In this document: positions 1-12,558 of the stretch, in pieces
How the letters are laid out: each line of letters opens with the position of its first letter
Numbering within the stretch: the first letter of the stretch is position 1
Assembly: GCF_029852145.1 (NCBI RefSeq)
Contig: NC_079971.1
Span: 3,529,697-3,593,696 of the forward strand
Length of the DNA stretch: 64,000 bases
Reading direction: 5' to 3'
Origin: Microplitis mediator
Lineage: Eukaryota > Arthropoda > Insecta > Hymenoptera > Braconidae
The notes under the pieces: generated by a model
What the model saw: the letters and a program-made list of their open reading frames with translations, nothing else
Told to the model about the DNA's origin: nothing
Database searches by the model: none
Translations under genes and position numbers: made by a program

Positions 1-16
1 AAATTACTTGTATTTG

Positions 17-876
17 CCCGCATGGAAAAGCTATATATTGTTAAAAATATATAAAAATATATATGATGAATATGTGATAAATATATATATTTATAAATAT
101 ATGTTTGTTGCATATATTGGATTATATATTTTTAATAATGTATTTCTTTTTATATTTCTCTATGTATATTATCTCATATAATGCTCAATATATTTTGACA
201 TATATGGATGGTATATATGTAATTTATAAAGTATATTATAATAAAATTTATGTATATTTTGACTCATATAATTAGTGATATATTGTCTGTATATAATTGA
301 TCATACATGAAAGAATTTATATGTTTAAATCTATGGTTTGCGGTATATTCAAGTTATATTTTTCCAATATATTAAAAGTTATATTTTTCTCGATATATCA
401 GTCTTTATATATCTATATTTTTTGAGAAGCTGCCCGATAGAATAGAAATGAAAATTACAAACTAAAATGCATGGTTTTTATTATGTAACATACCATAGTA
501 CGAAAAATATGTATACTACTATATATTTTGCAATATATTAGACGTTATATATTGCAAAAAATATGGAGTACCATATATTTTGCAATATACTGGAAAATAT
601 ATAAAAAATATACATCATACTGTATATTCATAAACATACTACTTTCAATACAATATATCAATATATAATAAAATATACCAAGATATATATGCTAAACATA
701 CATAAAAAAAGTTATATTGATAAATATATAATTAATAAATTGTGGCAATATATTTTTTTTCAATATATTATCACATATTAATACGGCAAAAATATAAATA
801 TTATTTGATATATCGTGCAATATATCACATTATAATATTCATATATTTTTTCACTTTTAAAGTTTTTTCATGCGGG
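17..876. mobile_element. AT-rich TIR element, CCCGCATG ends
   Basis: The left end reads CCCGCATGGAAAA and the right end is its near-exact inverse TTTTTTCATGCGGG. The dinucleotide TG lies directly outside both ends (15-16 and 877-878), as expected for a 2-bp target-site duplication. The interior is almost entirely short ATAT-type words (CATATAT, AATATATT) in both orientations, with no coding capacity. A related element with CCCGTATG ends is at 37119-37892. This looks like a non-autonomous DNA transposon; the superfamily cannot be fixed because no transposase is present. Confidence 0.75.
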
Positions 877-1794
877 TGGTATTTAAAAATTTTAAGAATT
901 TATTACGCGCAAATTTTTCCCGCCGTATTTTGATTTCTGTTGAAAAATAAAAAAAAAATTCAAATTTTGCGGAAAAAATTTTGAATTAATTTTTAAAATA
1001 AATTTGAAAACTGAGCGATTGTTAAATAATCGAAAATATAAACTGATAATCGTATATAAACACGTTTATTTATCAAGCATAGAAATAATAAATAATATTT
1101 TTAATAAAAGAAATTTATTTATCCGGTAAATTTATTTTAGTAAAAACGAATTTACTTAACATTTGCGGTTTATGTAGATGAATAAATCAACAAAATAAAT
1201 TGATTCATCCACATGAACTTTGTGTTATTGTTATTTATTATTTATTGCTCACTGTGCAAAAGTGTTTTATGTTTGAATAATGCTCTATATTATTTTCACA
1301 AACGATCCGATGAATCCACGCTCTTGACGCCATTGTCTTTTGAATCAAGACTCGTATGGGTACATGATTTTAAATATTTTTTTATTGTTATTGTTTTTAG
1401 TCTTTTTTTTTATTTTATTTCGAAAGTTGGTTAGAAAATTTTTTCAATTAAAACCTGAGCAGGGGAGGGCGAGGAGATGGGAAATGAGAGAGAAAAAGCG
1501 GGGAACGACGGAGAAAAATGAGAATTGAGTACAAGTCGGTGGGGGTTTAGTTTTAATTACTGTGGCATCGTTACGCATGGTCTGTTTTAGTGTAAGAACG
1601 AAAAAAAATATAACATGCTGTTCATATTATGGATTTACTTTACTAAAATAAGTAGTAACTATATATATTAGGGTGACAATTATAGTCTTCATTTTAAAAA
1701 TTTATTTCACTGAATAATATTTTAATAAAAATATTTAAATTTGAAGGCAATAAAATAATTTTTGGAGCTCGAAATTTAATAAAAATTTTGGAAA
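877..1794. other. AT-rich non-coding stretch
   Basis: I see no gene or clear repeat structure here. Short open frames around 1213-1528 have low-complexity composition rich in F, L, I and K and no recognisable domain, so I do not call them. Confidence 0.5.
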
Positions 1795-2045
1795 ATCCAA
1801 AAGTGCACACCTCAATCACTCATTTTATTTTTAATCATTACGTTCGTTTTTTTAATTCTCATTTTCAGTTTAATTTTTTTTTAAATATCCCGCCTTTTTG
1901 TCTCAGATGTCGCTCTTTTTTTTCAATCCTACTGCCACGCTAGTGCTGCTGCAAAGAGTTAATGAAAATAAAAAATAAAGAATAATAACAACAGTAAAAA
2001 TAAAAATGGCAGCTAAATTTTTCGTGAATAATAAGTTTTTACGTT
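1795..2045. repeat. Dispersed repeat copy A (inverted relative to 18738-19041)
   Basis: Read in reverse complement, this stretch matches 18738-19041 over most of its length. Shared landmarks are AAAAGTGCACACCTCAAT, a CATTTTATTTTTAATCATTA tract, AAATATCCCGC, CTCAGATGTCGCTCTTTTTT and a downstream AAAATGGC/GCCATTTT segment. The two copies lie about 17 kb apart in opposite orientations. No TIR or coding frame is evident. The GTGCACACCTCAATTA motif also recurs at about 29600, so more fragments may exist. Confidence 0.7.
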
Positions 2046-2093
2046 TCTTTGACCGAATAATTTTTTAACTCAAATACACGAAATTTCTATCTG

Positions 2094-3999
2094 CCCTGAT
2101 TAAACAACTGAATTCGACCGAATTAAAAATTTTAATTCTGTTATATTCTGCAAAACAGAATTCAACTGAATTGAAAATTTGAATTTGAATTAATCAGAAT
2201 AAAACCGATTTAAAAATTTCAAATTCGTTTTAATTCAGTTTAATTCGGATTCAGAACCAGAAATTGGAGAATTATTTTCGAATTAATCACAATTAAACGG
2301 AATAGAATTATTTGAATTCGTTTTAATTTGGACAAATTTTGGTTTTCCTGCCGAATTAGACAGAATTCATTTTTAAGTTAGGTACCAAATTAACAGAATT
2401 TATCTGAATTAAATAGAATCAAAAATTTTAATTCTGTTATATTCTGTCGAATTTTGCGAAACAAAATTCAACTGAATTAAAAATTTGAATTTGAATTAAA
2501 CAGAATTAAACCGATTTAAAAATTTCAAATTCGTTTTAATTCAGTTTAATTCGGATTCAGAACCAGAAATTGGAGAATTATTTTCGAATTAATCAGAATT
2601 AAACCGAATAGAATTATGTAAATTCGTTTTAATTTGGAAAAATTTTGGTTTTCCTGCCGAATTAGACAGAATTAATTTTTAAGTTAGGTACCAAATTAAC
2701 AGAATTTATCTGAATTAAATAGAATCAAAAATTTTAATTCTGTTATATTCTGTCGAATTTTGCGAAACAAAATTCAACTGAATTAAAAATTTGAATTTGA
2801 ATTAAACAGAATTAAACCGATTTAAAAATTTCAAATTCGTTTTAATTCAGTTTAATTCGGATTCAGAACCAGAAATTGGAGAATTATTTTCGAATTAATC
2901 AGAATTAAACCGAATAGAATTATGTAAATTCGTTTTAATTTGGACAAATTCTGGTTTTCCTGCCGAATTAGACAGAATTCATTTTTAAGTTAGGTATCGA
3001 ATTAACAGAATTTATCTGAATTAAATAGAATTAAAAATTTTAATTCTGTTATATTCTGTCGAATTTTGCCAAACAAAATTCAACTAAATTAAAAATTTGA
3101 ATTTTAATTAAACAGAATTAAACCGATTTAAAAATTTCAAATTTGTTTTAATTCAGTTTAATTCGGATTCAGAACCAGAAATTGGAGAATTATTTTCGAA
3201 TTAATCAGAATTAAAACGAATAGAATTAGGTAAATTCGTTTTAATTTTGACAAATTCTGGTTTTCCAGCCGAATTAGACAGAATTCATTTTTAAGTTAGG
3301 TACCGAATTAACAGAATTTATCTGAATTAAATAGAATTAAAAATTTTAATTCTGTTATATTCTGTCGAATTCTGCAAAACAAAATTCAACTGAATTAAAA
3401 ATTTGAATTTGAATTAAACAGAATTAAACCGATTTAAAAATTTCAAATTCGTTTTAATTCAGTTTAATTCGGATTCAGAACCAGAAATTGGAGAATTATT
3501 TTCAAATTAATCAGAATTAAACCGAATAGAATTATGTAAATTCGTTTCACTTTGAACAAATTCTGGTTTTCCTGCCGAATTAGACAGGATTCATTTTTAA
3601 GTTAGGTAACGAATTAACAGAATTTATCTGAATTAAATAGAATTAAAAATTTTAATTCTGTTATATTCTGTCGAATTTTGCAAATCAAAATTCAACTGAA
3701 TTAAAAATTTGAATTTGAATTAAACAGAATTAAACCGATTTAAAAATTTCAAATTCGTTTTAATTCAGTTTAATTCGGATTCAGAACCAGAAATTGGAGA
3801 ATTATTTCCAAATTAATCAGAATTAAACCGAATAGAATTATTTAAATTCGTTTTAATTTGGACAAATTTTGGTTTTCCTGCCGAATTAGACAGAATTCAT
3901 TTTTACGTTAGGTACCGAATAAACAGAATTTATCTGAATTAAATAGAATTAAAAATTTAATTCTGTTTAATTCGATCGAATTCAGTTGTTTAATCAGGG
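2094..3999. mobile_element. TIR element, CCCTGATTAAAC ends, expanded by a 306-bp tandem repeat
   Basis: The left end CCCTGATTAAACAACTGAAT is mirrored by ATTCAGTTGTTTAATCAGGG at the right end. The flanking dinucleotide TG is present on both sides (2092-2093, 4000-4001). The interior is six tandem copies of a unit of exactly 306 bp, itself full of GAATTAAA/AATTC words. A second element with the same ends at 10406-10780 carries a single unit and is 375 bp long. This copy is therefore an expanded form of a short non-autonomous transposon. No coding frame is present. Confidence 0.85.
2130..3960. repeat. 306-bp tandem repeat, six copies
   Basis: The landmark GGTTTTCCTGCCG (once GGTTTTCCAGCCG) starts at 2341, 2647, 2953, 3259, 3565 and 3871, a constant spacing of 306 bp. 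Units differ only by scattered substitutions and very small indels. The array lies wholly inside the TIRs of the 2094-3999 element. Confidence 0.9.
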
Positions 4000-4845
4000 T
4001 GTGTAGAGCATACTCAACACTTTCGCGATTAAGGTGTGCAATCGTAAAACTGACTATTGTTTATAAAATGAATGAAAAAAAAAAAAACTAAAATTCTAAT
4101 GAAGATTGAATTTTAAATGAAAAAATAAAATCGTTGGAGAAGAAAGAAATTTTGATTCTGCAAAACGATGAGAGAACTCGTTATATATTCTTATCAATAT
4201 TATTCGAGAACAATCATGAGCTTTTTGGAGCGACAGATATCCTGGCAAGCGCATAATTTGGTATTCTGGATTTAGTGAAAATCGACAGAGATTCGACGAG
4301 CAGAGAACCGGAGAAACGCGGTGTGATTTCGGGAGTAAACTAGCTGTAGGTAGCTTTTGTGAGGATTTCGTGGAATATATGCATGGTGTTTGCGCTCGAT
4401 TCGACTCGACTGGACTCGGAATACTGGTGTGTTGTCAAGGGCATAGAATACGTTATAGAACATAACGCGCAGAAACTGCAGATTGCATCCACCGGCGTTC
4501 CTTCTCTTTTGTCAGTTTACGATCCTGAGCTACAGTCATTGTCACTGCTCTCATCCCCATATACTCTCTATCTACATTGATCGTTAAATTTTTTTATGTA
4601 TCACGTTTAAAAAGTAAACGATTCCGGAATTTATATTTTCAAATCATGTGAGCAGTGAAAAAAATATTTTGGCCTAGGATATTAAATTTCGATGCATAGT
4701 TTGATGGATTTTAATGCCCGTAGTTTAACTGAGACTTTATACTTTAATTCTCTTCCACCAATAAACCATTAAATGCTCAGGCAAAACGGGGCGATGTAGA
4801 TAATGGGCGATACTTATTCTTTTATTAGAAAATCATTTTTGACTC
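4000..4845. other. Non-coding stretch with a less repetitive part at about 4190-4580
   Basis: The part around 4190-4580 is more GC-rich and not visibly repetitive, but neither strand gives a convincing exon. From about 4780 a GGCAAAACGGGGCGATG motif appears; its rough inverse, CCCATTTTGCCCGG, lies at about 5620. The pair may be the remains of an older element around 4846-5502. Confidence 0.4.
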
Positions 4846-5502
4846 CCCGAGTCGAAATGTTGAACTTACATTTAACTTAAATAACTTATTGGGCTTGATT
4901 ATAACTTGAATCGACTTCAATAGAAATACTGACTTAATTATAACTTACCTGGAATAAAATTGACCCAAAGTGATCGGTATTTTTTTTGAAAACTTCGATG
5001 GTGGATGATTTGTGAGATTATTGGGAATATTTGTGCCAAAGTTCAAGTCTGTAAGTCAAATAATGTCAAAACGCGCAAGTACTTTAATCTTTCACTCCGT
5101 TAAAACCCCCCTCGGAGTTAGTTTCCGGAAAAAATACCGATGGTGGGTGATTGGTAAGATTGTTGGGAATATTTGTGCTAAAATTCAAGTCTGTAAGCCG
5201 GATAATGCAAAAACAGAAGTATTTTTATCGTTCACCCCACTAAAATCCCCCACGGGAAAGCCGAAGGAAATTGATTTTGTCCATCTTTTTTAACATTGAA
5301 TATCTAAATGACGATTTCAACGTCCAATACTTCCAACTTACGATTCAAATTTTGACTTGAGAGTACATTCAAGTTCACTTTGGGTTTATTTTATCCCAGG
5401 TAAGTTATAATTTTGTCAGTATTTTTATTTAAGTCGATTCAAGTTATAATCAAGCCCAATAAGTTATTTAAGTTAAATGTAAGTTCAATATTTCGACTCG
5501 GG
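4846..5502. mobile_element. TIR element, CCCGAGTCGAAAT ends
   Basis: The ends are long inverted repeats of about 125 bp beginning CCCGAGTCGAAATGTTGAAC and closing with the inverse, with only scattered mismatches. TC flanks both ends (4844-4845, 5503-5504), a 2-bp target duplication. The arms are rich in the word ACTTAAATAACTT in both orientations. The centre holds two diverged direct repeats. It belongs with the other CCCGGGTCGAAAT-ended elements of this window although its interior is unrelated to theirs. Confidence 0.8.
4997..5290. repeat. Two diverged direct repeats, spacing 142 bp
   Basis: GATGGTGGATGATT at 4997 recurs as GATGGTGGGTGATT at 5139, each followed by a matching run through GGGAATATTTGTGC and TTCAAGTCTGTAAG to a TTTCACTCC/GTTCACCCC block. 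The repeats form the centre of the 4846-5502 element. A 93-residue open frame across them has a repeated peptide because of the DNA repeat and is not evidence of a gene. Confidence 0.7.
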
Positions 5503-6482
5503 TCAAACTTAAATTTGGTTGCAATTTAAATATTTCACTTAAATTTATCTGTAAATTTCTTTCTGTGAAATTTCATTACAAAATTTAGTAAGAAATTTAA
5601 AAATATAATTTTTTATTTTCCCATTTTGCCCGGTTTCAAATAAAAAAAAAATTATAATTCAATCCATAGTAAAATAATTTTATAAATTGAGCCTTTGAAT
5701 TTCCAAGCATTCAACATCAATAAAATTATTAATTCAAGTATCAGATGGTCGGTAATAAAAAATTTTCGTAACTCACCGCATTGAAATATAATTAAGCATT
5801 CGTTAGAGCAATAAACTTTTTCTCACCTGCAACATAAAAAATAATAAAAAAATGAGTGATGAAAATTTGATCTAGTGTAATAATATTTATTTAGCTATTA
5901 AGAGCGATTAATAATAACAAGATTGTAAATTTAAAATCCAGGTAAAAAGTGAATAAAAATATTAAATGAATGAAATAAAGTTTAGTGTACTTTGAAATAT
6001 AAACGTAGCTCGGGATTTATTTCGTAAATTTATTATTCATCCAGGAAAATATGACGACGAAAGCGAGGGAGTTTAAAAAAAGATAAAAAGTTTGGTCGGC
6101 GTATTTATTTTTTAGTGAATGAAATTTAAAAGGTAAAGAGTGATGCGGTTTAGTTGGATGTCGAGAGACAGCAGGAGCAAGATAACCGTCGAAAATCGAT
6201 TGCGCAATCAATCATGCAAATTACCACGATCCGCGACAAAATCTCCCAGAGACCCGTTTAGGATTCTGTATGGTAATACCGTTAATGCGCGACACATGCG
6301 AGATAAAGCCACTTCCCATTTCTCTCGTTGATTTTTGTTTCACTCTAGTCCATTCATTGCCCACTCGCGTTTTCTCTAACACACTCACGCACTATACATA
6401 TTTTATTCTCGTTATTGTCTTTTTCTATTTATAATCCTCAATCCACAGAATAATTGACATTATAAATTCCTTAATTAAAACA
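5503..6482. other. Non-coding stretch
   Basis: AT-rich sequence with a somewhat more complex part at about 6010-6400. I see no TIRs, no RNA gene and no convincing exon. Confidence 0.4.
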
Positions 6483-6526
6483 AATTAATAATAATAATAA
6501 TAATGATAATTATAATAATAATAATA
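6483..6526. repeat. (AAT)n microsatellite
   Basis: An imperfect trinucleotide AAT/ATA run interrupted by TGATAAT. Confidence 0.9.
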
Positions 6527-6530
6527 GCTG

Positions 6531-7298
6531 ACAGTGAGCTTAGAGGCGTCAAAGTCCACTGCGTGTTTCATTAATCACTCAGGCTGTAGTTGACTGATTT
6601 AAATAAATTTTTTTAATCGGAACCCGAAATTTTTCATTAACAAAAGGTCATTTGGACTCCGAAATGGAAGTTGACTTCTCATTATTTCTTTATTTTGAAG
6701 TTTTGAAATTAAATCAAATTTAAAATTAATTGTTTTTTATATTTTTGATGAATTTTGAGGTCGAGAACCGCCGAAAGAACAATGGAATTTTATCCATATG
6801 ACAGAAATCAATCATGTAACTCTAAGCCTATAAAATTCAAAAAATTATCTTGAAACACAAAGTGAAAAAAGGAAAACTTAGCTTTTTTAGCTTTGACGTT
6901 CTTGATACGCAATGAAGATATAAGTTTCCGTTATTAAAGAAAAAAACGACAGGAGCAACATTTTTCTTTAACGCGAAAATTTTAAATTGCCCCCATTTTC
7001 TAACGACTCAAAAGTTTTTTCAAATTTTTGAACTTAATTAAGATAACTGCCTTAACAATGACCATTCGTCGAAAACTTTCAAAGATAAAATAATGATTTT
7101 TTGATCATATAACACAGGAGTCAATCATGTCTTTCAATCCTTATTAAAACCAAAAAAATGACCGTAAAACAAAACATAAAAAATGGAAAATATAGCTTAT
7201 TCTATCAGTTATAAATTTCTTTTTACATAATAAGGATAGATATTTCCGATAAAAAGTTATTTATGAAAAAGGCCAAAAAAGTAGCATTTTGCGTTCAT
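6531..7298. repeat. Diverged direct duplication, about 310-bp period
   Basis: The stretch about 6785-6975 (ATCAATCATGTAACTC through GAAGATATAAGTTTCCG to a GAGCAACATTTT block) is followed by a diverged second copy at about 7095-7296 (GTCAATCATGTCTTTC through AAGGATAGATATTTCCG to GTAGCATTTTG). Similarity is patchy, so this is an old duplication. It carries no coding frame. Confidence 0.5.
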
Positions 7299-7759
7299 AT
7301 AGGGTAAGAGCACCAGTACCCAGCCCCAAATCAGTAGCCAGCCACCTCATGTTAAATTATATCTATATATATTTTGAGCCAATGTTTAAGTATATGACCG
7401 GCTGACTACTGGTTAGGGGCTGCACGGAAAAAAAATATTAGTACATATTACTGAGATTCTCGTCAACAGCGCGCCTAGACTGAATCTCAGTAAAAATTAT
7501 GGAGTACGTAAGAAATTAATGACAGATGGATTTTTTTGACAAGTGTCTTGTTGTTTTTTAAGGTTTAAGTAGTAATTTTAAATAGTCAAGCAGTATATTT
7601 CAACGATTAACTGTTAATTATAGCAGTTTAAACATTAAAATCATAATTTTACTGATCGAAACGACATTAATTTTTGAACATAACATAAATAATTAGAAGT
7701 TGAACTAAAATTATTGTCAATCATTTTTTTCTGTGTGGGTACTGGTGCTCTTACCCTAT
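7299..7759. mobile_element. TIR element (ATAGGGTAAGAGCACC ends) interrupted by a second element
   Basis: The ends are inverse copies starting ATAGGGTAAGAGCACCAGTA. Removing the inner element (7423-7735) with one TG restores a right arm that mirrors the left arm for about 43 bp, through GGGGCTGGGTACTGG. Uninterrupted, the host was a hairpin-like element of only about 145 bp. Confidence 0.75.
7423..7735. mobile_element. CACGGAAAA-ended element nested in 7299-7759
   Basis: The element starts CACGGAAAAAAAATATTAGT and ends with TTTTTTTCTGTG. TG lies on both sides (7421-7422, 7736-7737). The host palindrome shows that the empty site contained one TG, so this is a real 2-bp duplication. No coding content. 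Confidence 0.75.
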
Positions 7760-10082
7760 GTCTTTATATAAAACAGTTCAATTATGGGATCGTTATTTGA
7801 AATTTACCTATTTTTTTATGAAAATTCACCGGAATATTTCATTCAAATTAATTGATACTATCATCATCCTTTCAGTTTATTAAAAATAAAAAAAAATACA
7901 GTTGTTTCCCTAGAGAAGCTGATCATAGTCCTCTTATAGATCTATCACAGATCGATGGTAGGCTTCTTATTGATCTCAGATAGATCTACCACCAATCTAT
8001 CGCAGATCTATCATTTTTAGTACGGGTATATACATACATATATAAGCTTACAACCAATGATATTTTTGGAACCAACTCGATTAATTATGATAGATTATGG
8101 CAAAATTTTTTGAAAATTCTTGTTACTAAAAAAAATGTCCATTAAAAAAAAGAATTCGGCAAATATCACACAGCCACATTTTAGGTTATTACTCATTTTG
8201 ACGATAAAATTTCATAATTTTGACTAAACTATCTAATTTTTTAACCTCCGAGCATCAATTTACGAAAAATTTGTCAAATTTGACCAAAACATAGAGAGTG
8301 GGGGGATTACAGAAGTTTTTCATGTCTTTTCCGGAAGTCATTTTGTTTTTTAGTTCTTCAGCTTGTGATGACTAGAGCTCTCCATAACACTCGCTACAGG
8401 GTATTAAATCACCGGTGAAACGAGCTGAGCATGTATGCTATAGTAACGGCCAAATCAGCCGTCACTCGCACACACTATTTACTACTTGCCGACTAAACAG
8501 GCGGATAAAAAAAAAATACCGATCAATTACACTCAATATTACCAAATCATGTGATTTCTGAAGAGTGAATTAAAGTAAATTTGATGAAAAGTATATTTTA
8601 TATTCATGATATAGGTGTTTTTGAGCCGAGTTAAATAGACAGTAAATGGAATTTTAAATGGCTACTCTGATGAAATATTTATAAATAGTAATTTAAAATG
8701 CAAGCTATGCATTCGCATTACCCGGATTTGTTTTCTTGCTGTTTAATTAGGGTATAAAACGGTCATGAGTTTGTGCAAACTAAATAAATAGACCGGAAGC
8801 AATTAATTAGCGGACTTTGATAATAACCAATTTACTGAAAATCACAAATATATATACTTGTGAAATTATTTTCATTTTAATGTCAAGCTCTTAAAATCGA
8901 CCAGAAGACTATTTTTTTTATGAGCATGACATTAAAATAAAAATAACTAGAAAACAATGCGGAATCCGGAAAAACTTTATTGAAAATAACTTCTAGGGAA
9001 TAAAATTGTCTACAAAAAAGGTCCTACAATATTTTGTAATAGGTCTGATAGTTTCGCCGGAAAAGTAAGAAAAACTCAAAATTTAATATGAATTCGACTT
9101 CAACCTCAAATAACTTTTGAACAAATAGATTCCGCAAAAAATGATAGGAATCTTTTTCTGTAGAGCATTCAATTCCCTACAAAAATATGCCTGCCAATTA
9201 TTCTTATAACGCATCGTTAGCTACTTATAAAAATCAGAAGACAAAAAAAAAATTTTTCCCATGTTATTCTTATGGGAAGTAGAAAAGTGCAATGCGGACA
9301 ATGTTAATATTAATATTAAGAGCTCTAATTTTCACAGGCGTTTTTTTTTATCTTAACGAAACTTTTGAACCTGTTTGGAAGAAAAAAAAAATTTGTTGGT
9401 TTTTGAATCACCCTAATATACATATATATAAATGAAAATTACTTCCACGCGTTTTTTATAAAATTTATTTAGACAAAATCTAAAATTAATAATTAAATAT
9501 CACTAAATGTATGTCGCATGTTAAATTGTAATTATCATGAGGTTGAATAATAAATATGAAAAAAGTAAAAGTAATTTTATAAATCAATAACTAAAGATAG
9601 GAGAAGAGGTGACAATGTCAACTATTAACAAAATGAAGACTAATGAATACAATAATAACTCTATAACAACACGTGAAAGTAATAATAATTACATAGAGGT
9701 ATAATGTGTCAGATGATGTGTCGTGAGTACTTTAGTTAGCTCTTGTGTGACCGTCGTGTGTTGAACCCTCGTTCCTACTGTTACAACTTATACCAGTGTG
9801 CCTCGATTACTGGGATATACGGTATACGCTATGCGCTATACAGTAATAGCTTTAGTTAAACTGATGTATGCATGTACAGTACATTGAGTTTCGTAGAACG
9901 CGTTATTTCCCTCACGACAATGCCCATGTACGAGAACGAAACAATTGAGTTCGTCCATTATCACACAACGTGTGCGTGTCTCGCACTCACCCTCGCTTAC
10001 ATATATTTTATACCGTCCACTCTTCGGCCGCCTAACCCCTCGCGATTTACCTAAAAGTTATTACGCTACTATTAAAAAAGCA
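7760..10082. other. Non-coding stretch with a small hairpin and clustered AGATCTATC words
   Basis: At about 7935-8015 the word AGATCTATC/GATAGATCT recurs several times. At about 8868-8947 TTTTAATGTCAAGCTC and GAGCATGACATTAAAA form a perfect-looking hairpin with a roughly 40-base loop. Sequence at about 8985-9185 is an old dispersed repeat with GGGAATAAAATTGTC/TTCAATTCCCTAC pieces, related to about 46680. The part at about 9600-10060 is more complex but shows no supported exon. Confidence 0.4.
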
Positions 10083-10131
10083 ATAATAATAATAATAATG
10101 ATAATAATAATAATAATAATAATAATAATAG
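10083..10131. repeat. (AAT)n microsatellite
   Basis: A run of AAT units with one TGATAAT interruption. Confidence 0.9.
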
Positions 10132-10405
10132 TAACAACTTTAGAAAAAAATTATGTCGACATTCTTTGATTATCAGCTGCTAATTGCTTGACATCGCGTG
10201 TTCTTAATACTCAATTGTCACTCTATTAATATTAATTATTCTATTTATTACTATTAATTTAAATAATTATTGTTATTTCAATACAATCTGTTACACATTT
10301 ATTAAACGTATTTATATTTTGTCATAAAAAAAATTTCGTCTTCAAAAATTTTTCAAATAAATTATTTTTACGAATTCTTATCATATTAATTAATTTTTTA
10401 AGTTT

Positions 10406-10780
10406 CCCTGATTAAACAACTGAATTCGACCGAATTAAAAATTTTAATTCTGTTATATTCTGTCGAATTTTGCAGAACGGAATTCAACTGAATTGAAAAT
10501 TTGAATTTGAATTAATCAGAATAAAACCGATTTAAAAATTCCAAATTCGTTTTAATTCAGTTTAATTCGGATTCAGAACCAGAAATTGGAGAATTAATCA
10601 GAATTAAACCGAATAGAATTATGTAAATTCGTGTTAATTTGGACAAATTCGGGTTTTCCTGCCGAATTAGACAGAATTAATTTTTAAGTTAGGTACCGAA
10701 TTAACAGAATTTATCTGAATTAAATAGAATTAAAAATTTAATTCTGTTTAATTCGATCGAATTCAGTTGTTTAATCAGGG
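10406..10780. mobile_element. TIR element, CCCTGATTAAAC ends, single-unit form
   Basis: The ends and the single internal unit match the expanded element at 2094-3999. TT flanks both sides (10404-10405, 10781-10782). An 11-base stretch ATTATTTTCGA present in other units is missing here. It serves as the internal reference for the unexpanded form. Confidence 0.85.
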
Positions 10781-10788
10781 TTCTATCT

Positions 10789-11206
10789 TTACATTATAAA
10801 AAGAGCGGTGTTAAAAATGGACTCAATTTAACACCACGTGGTGTTAAAGTAAAATAACACCGATCTAAGCGGTGTAATTTGGCGGTGTTAAAATACTGGT
10901 GTTAAATCGGTGTTAAAAAAATTCCACATATAGAAATTAGAAAAAAAAATTTATTACGATTAAAAAAATATAAAAATTAAATGAATATTGTCTAGAGGAA
11001 ATTTTAATTTTGCTAATAATTTAATTAATTAATGCAAACACTAATTAACTGTAATGATCGAGTAAGTAAAAGTATTAAAAAAGTAAAATATTTTCAACAC
11101 CGAAAAATATTTTGACACCGGGAAATTTTTTTAACACCGGTAAAGAATATTTATACCGGCGGCGGTGTTATTTTAACACCACTTTCAGTGTTGAAATTTA
11201 ACACCT
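10789..11206. mobile_element. Decayed CACTGTAAAAA / GGTGTTAAAA element
   Basis: The left end ACATTATAAAAAGAGCGGTG resembles the CACTGTAAAAAGAGCGGTG end of the copies at 12575 and 13109. The interior repeats GGTGTTAAA/TTTAACACC words. The right end decays at TTTAACACCTCTACC without the usual ACAGTG terminus. Non-coding, a degraded member of the family. Confidence 0.65.
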
Positions 11207-12558
11207 CTACCTCTTTCTTTCTCCGTATCAATCAGTATTCTATTAAATTAAAAATAAACATTTTTTATAAGAAAAATAAATTTGAAAACAAAAGCTACTG
11301 CCATCTCGCGGAAAACCGTGAACTAGTCGCGAATGGATATAGCATCAAAACTCACATCTACAAAATCACCTCACTCTTTTCCTCTCTCAGTTTTAACGTC
11401 GAGAAAATTTTGTATCTCGTATCGTTTGTCTGGTTTTTTTTAATTCAACAGTAAAACCATGTACGTATACAGTAAACGTTTAGGTAGAGAGCAATCTCGG
11501 GCTCCTTCCCGTCATTTACAACCTTCAGGATGCGCAAGTTGGTGTAGTAAGAAGCAAGTCATATAAAACCTAGACGCCTCCAGTAATCACCACTCTTAAG
11601 CAAGCTTCCGGTCCAAATACCGACTGCTCACAAGCCCGGAGACCATAAAGCTAAACAGGGGTGACTTTAAAATGTTTGAGCAATCATCTGCAGCACTTTT
11701 TAAAATTACACTTTCAATCCTATTTAATTATTTCCTTTAAAACTTTTATTTTTTTATTCTCATTTTATTATATCGCATCGCATCGCATCACATTATTATT
11801 TATGTTACTTTGGTTGTTATTTTTATTTTCCCTCTAGTCGGTAAAAAAAATTTTCATCCCGCTCCGGAGCTATCCGCTATCCACTTTCATCCATTCAACT
11901 GATGCTGTAAGCTTTGCAGCTTTTAATCGTAAATGAACGTAAACATGACGATGAAAAGCATTTTTTTTTATTTTTACTTTTATTTTTTTATATTCAAATG
12001 TGTTGTACGCATTGCAGTTGCGAAGAACGAATTTCGCCTCGACCTACATGTAATACAGGGAGAAAAAAAAAGATTATAAAAATTTAAAAAGTCCAGAAGT
12101 GGATGGGGTGCACGAGTCAAAGTTAAAAAAGTAATATTTCAAATTATAATATATACTTTTTATTTTCGAGTTTCGGAAAATGTTTTTTTTTTTTTTCGCG
12201 ATGTTAATTTAGCATGGAGTGAGTTTGTGTTACGTTGAGTATATGAAGAGTAAGAGGTTATTTTAATATTAATGAGTCGTTAATTAGAGTAATCAAGTTA
12301 TTGAACGAATATTTTAGTGGTTATTAAAAATAAATGGATTCATCAGCGGTGTGCATAACTAATTATTAACCAACCCGAATGAGGAAATTATCGACACTAG
12401 TTTCTTTCTCGCTTGAGCTGACTGCCAACCAGTATATTTACCACAGAGAATTCAAATTTCTGAGCTAATTAGCGCTCCGAAAATCGACAGGTAGTTTTTC
12501 ACGTACATTAGAAAATTTAGATAAGTAAAATGTATTTGAACTTCCCGCTATGAAACGT
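11207..12558. other. Non-coding stretch, partly more complex at about 11480-11660
   Basis: About 11480-11660 is less AT-rich and not visibly repetitive. No splice-bounded reading frame is convincing. A T-run lies near 12183-12197. Confidence 0.4.

Noticed and set aside
2094..3999. CRISPR-like array or centromeric satellite
   Set aside because: The 306-bp units are contiguous without unique spacers, lie inside transposon ends and number only six.
5012..5293. 93-residue frame with repeated IVGNICAKIQVCK-like peptide
   Set aside because: It reflects the 142-bp direct repeats inside the 4846-5502 element, with no start context or domain.
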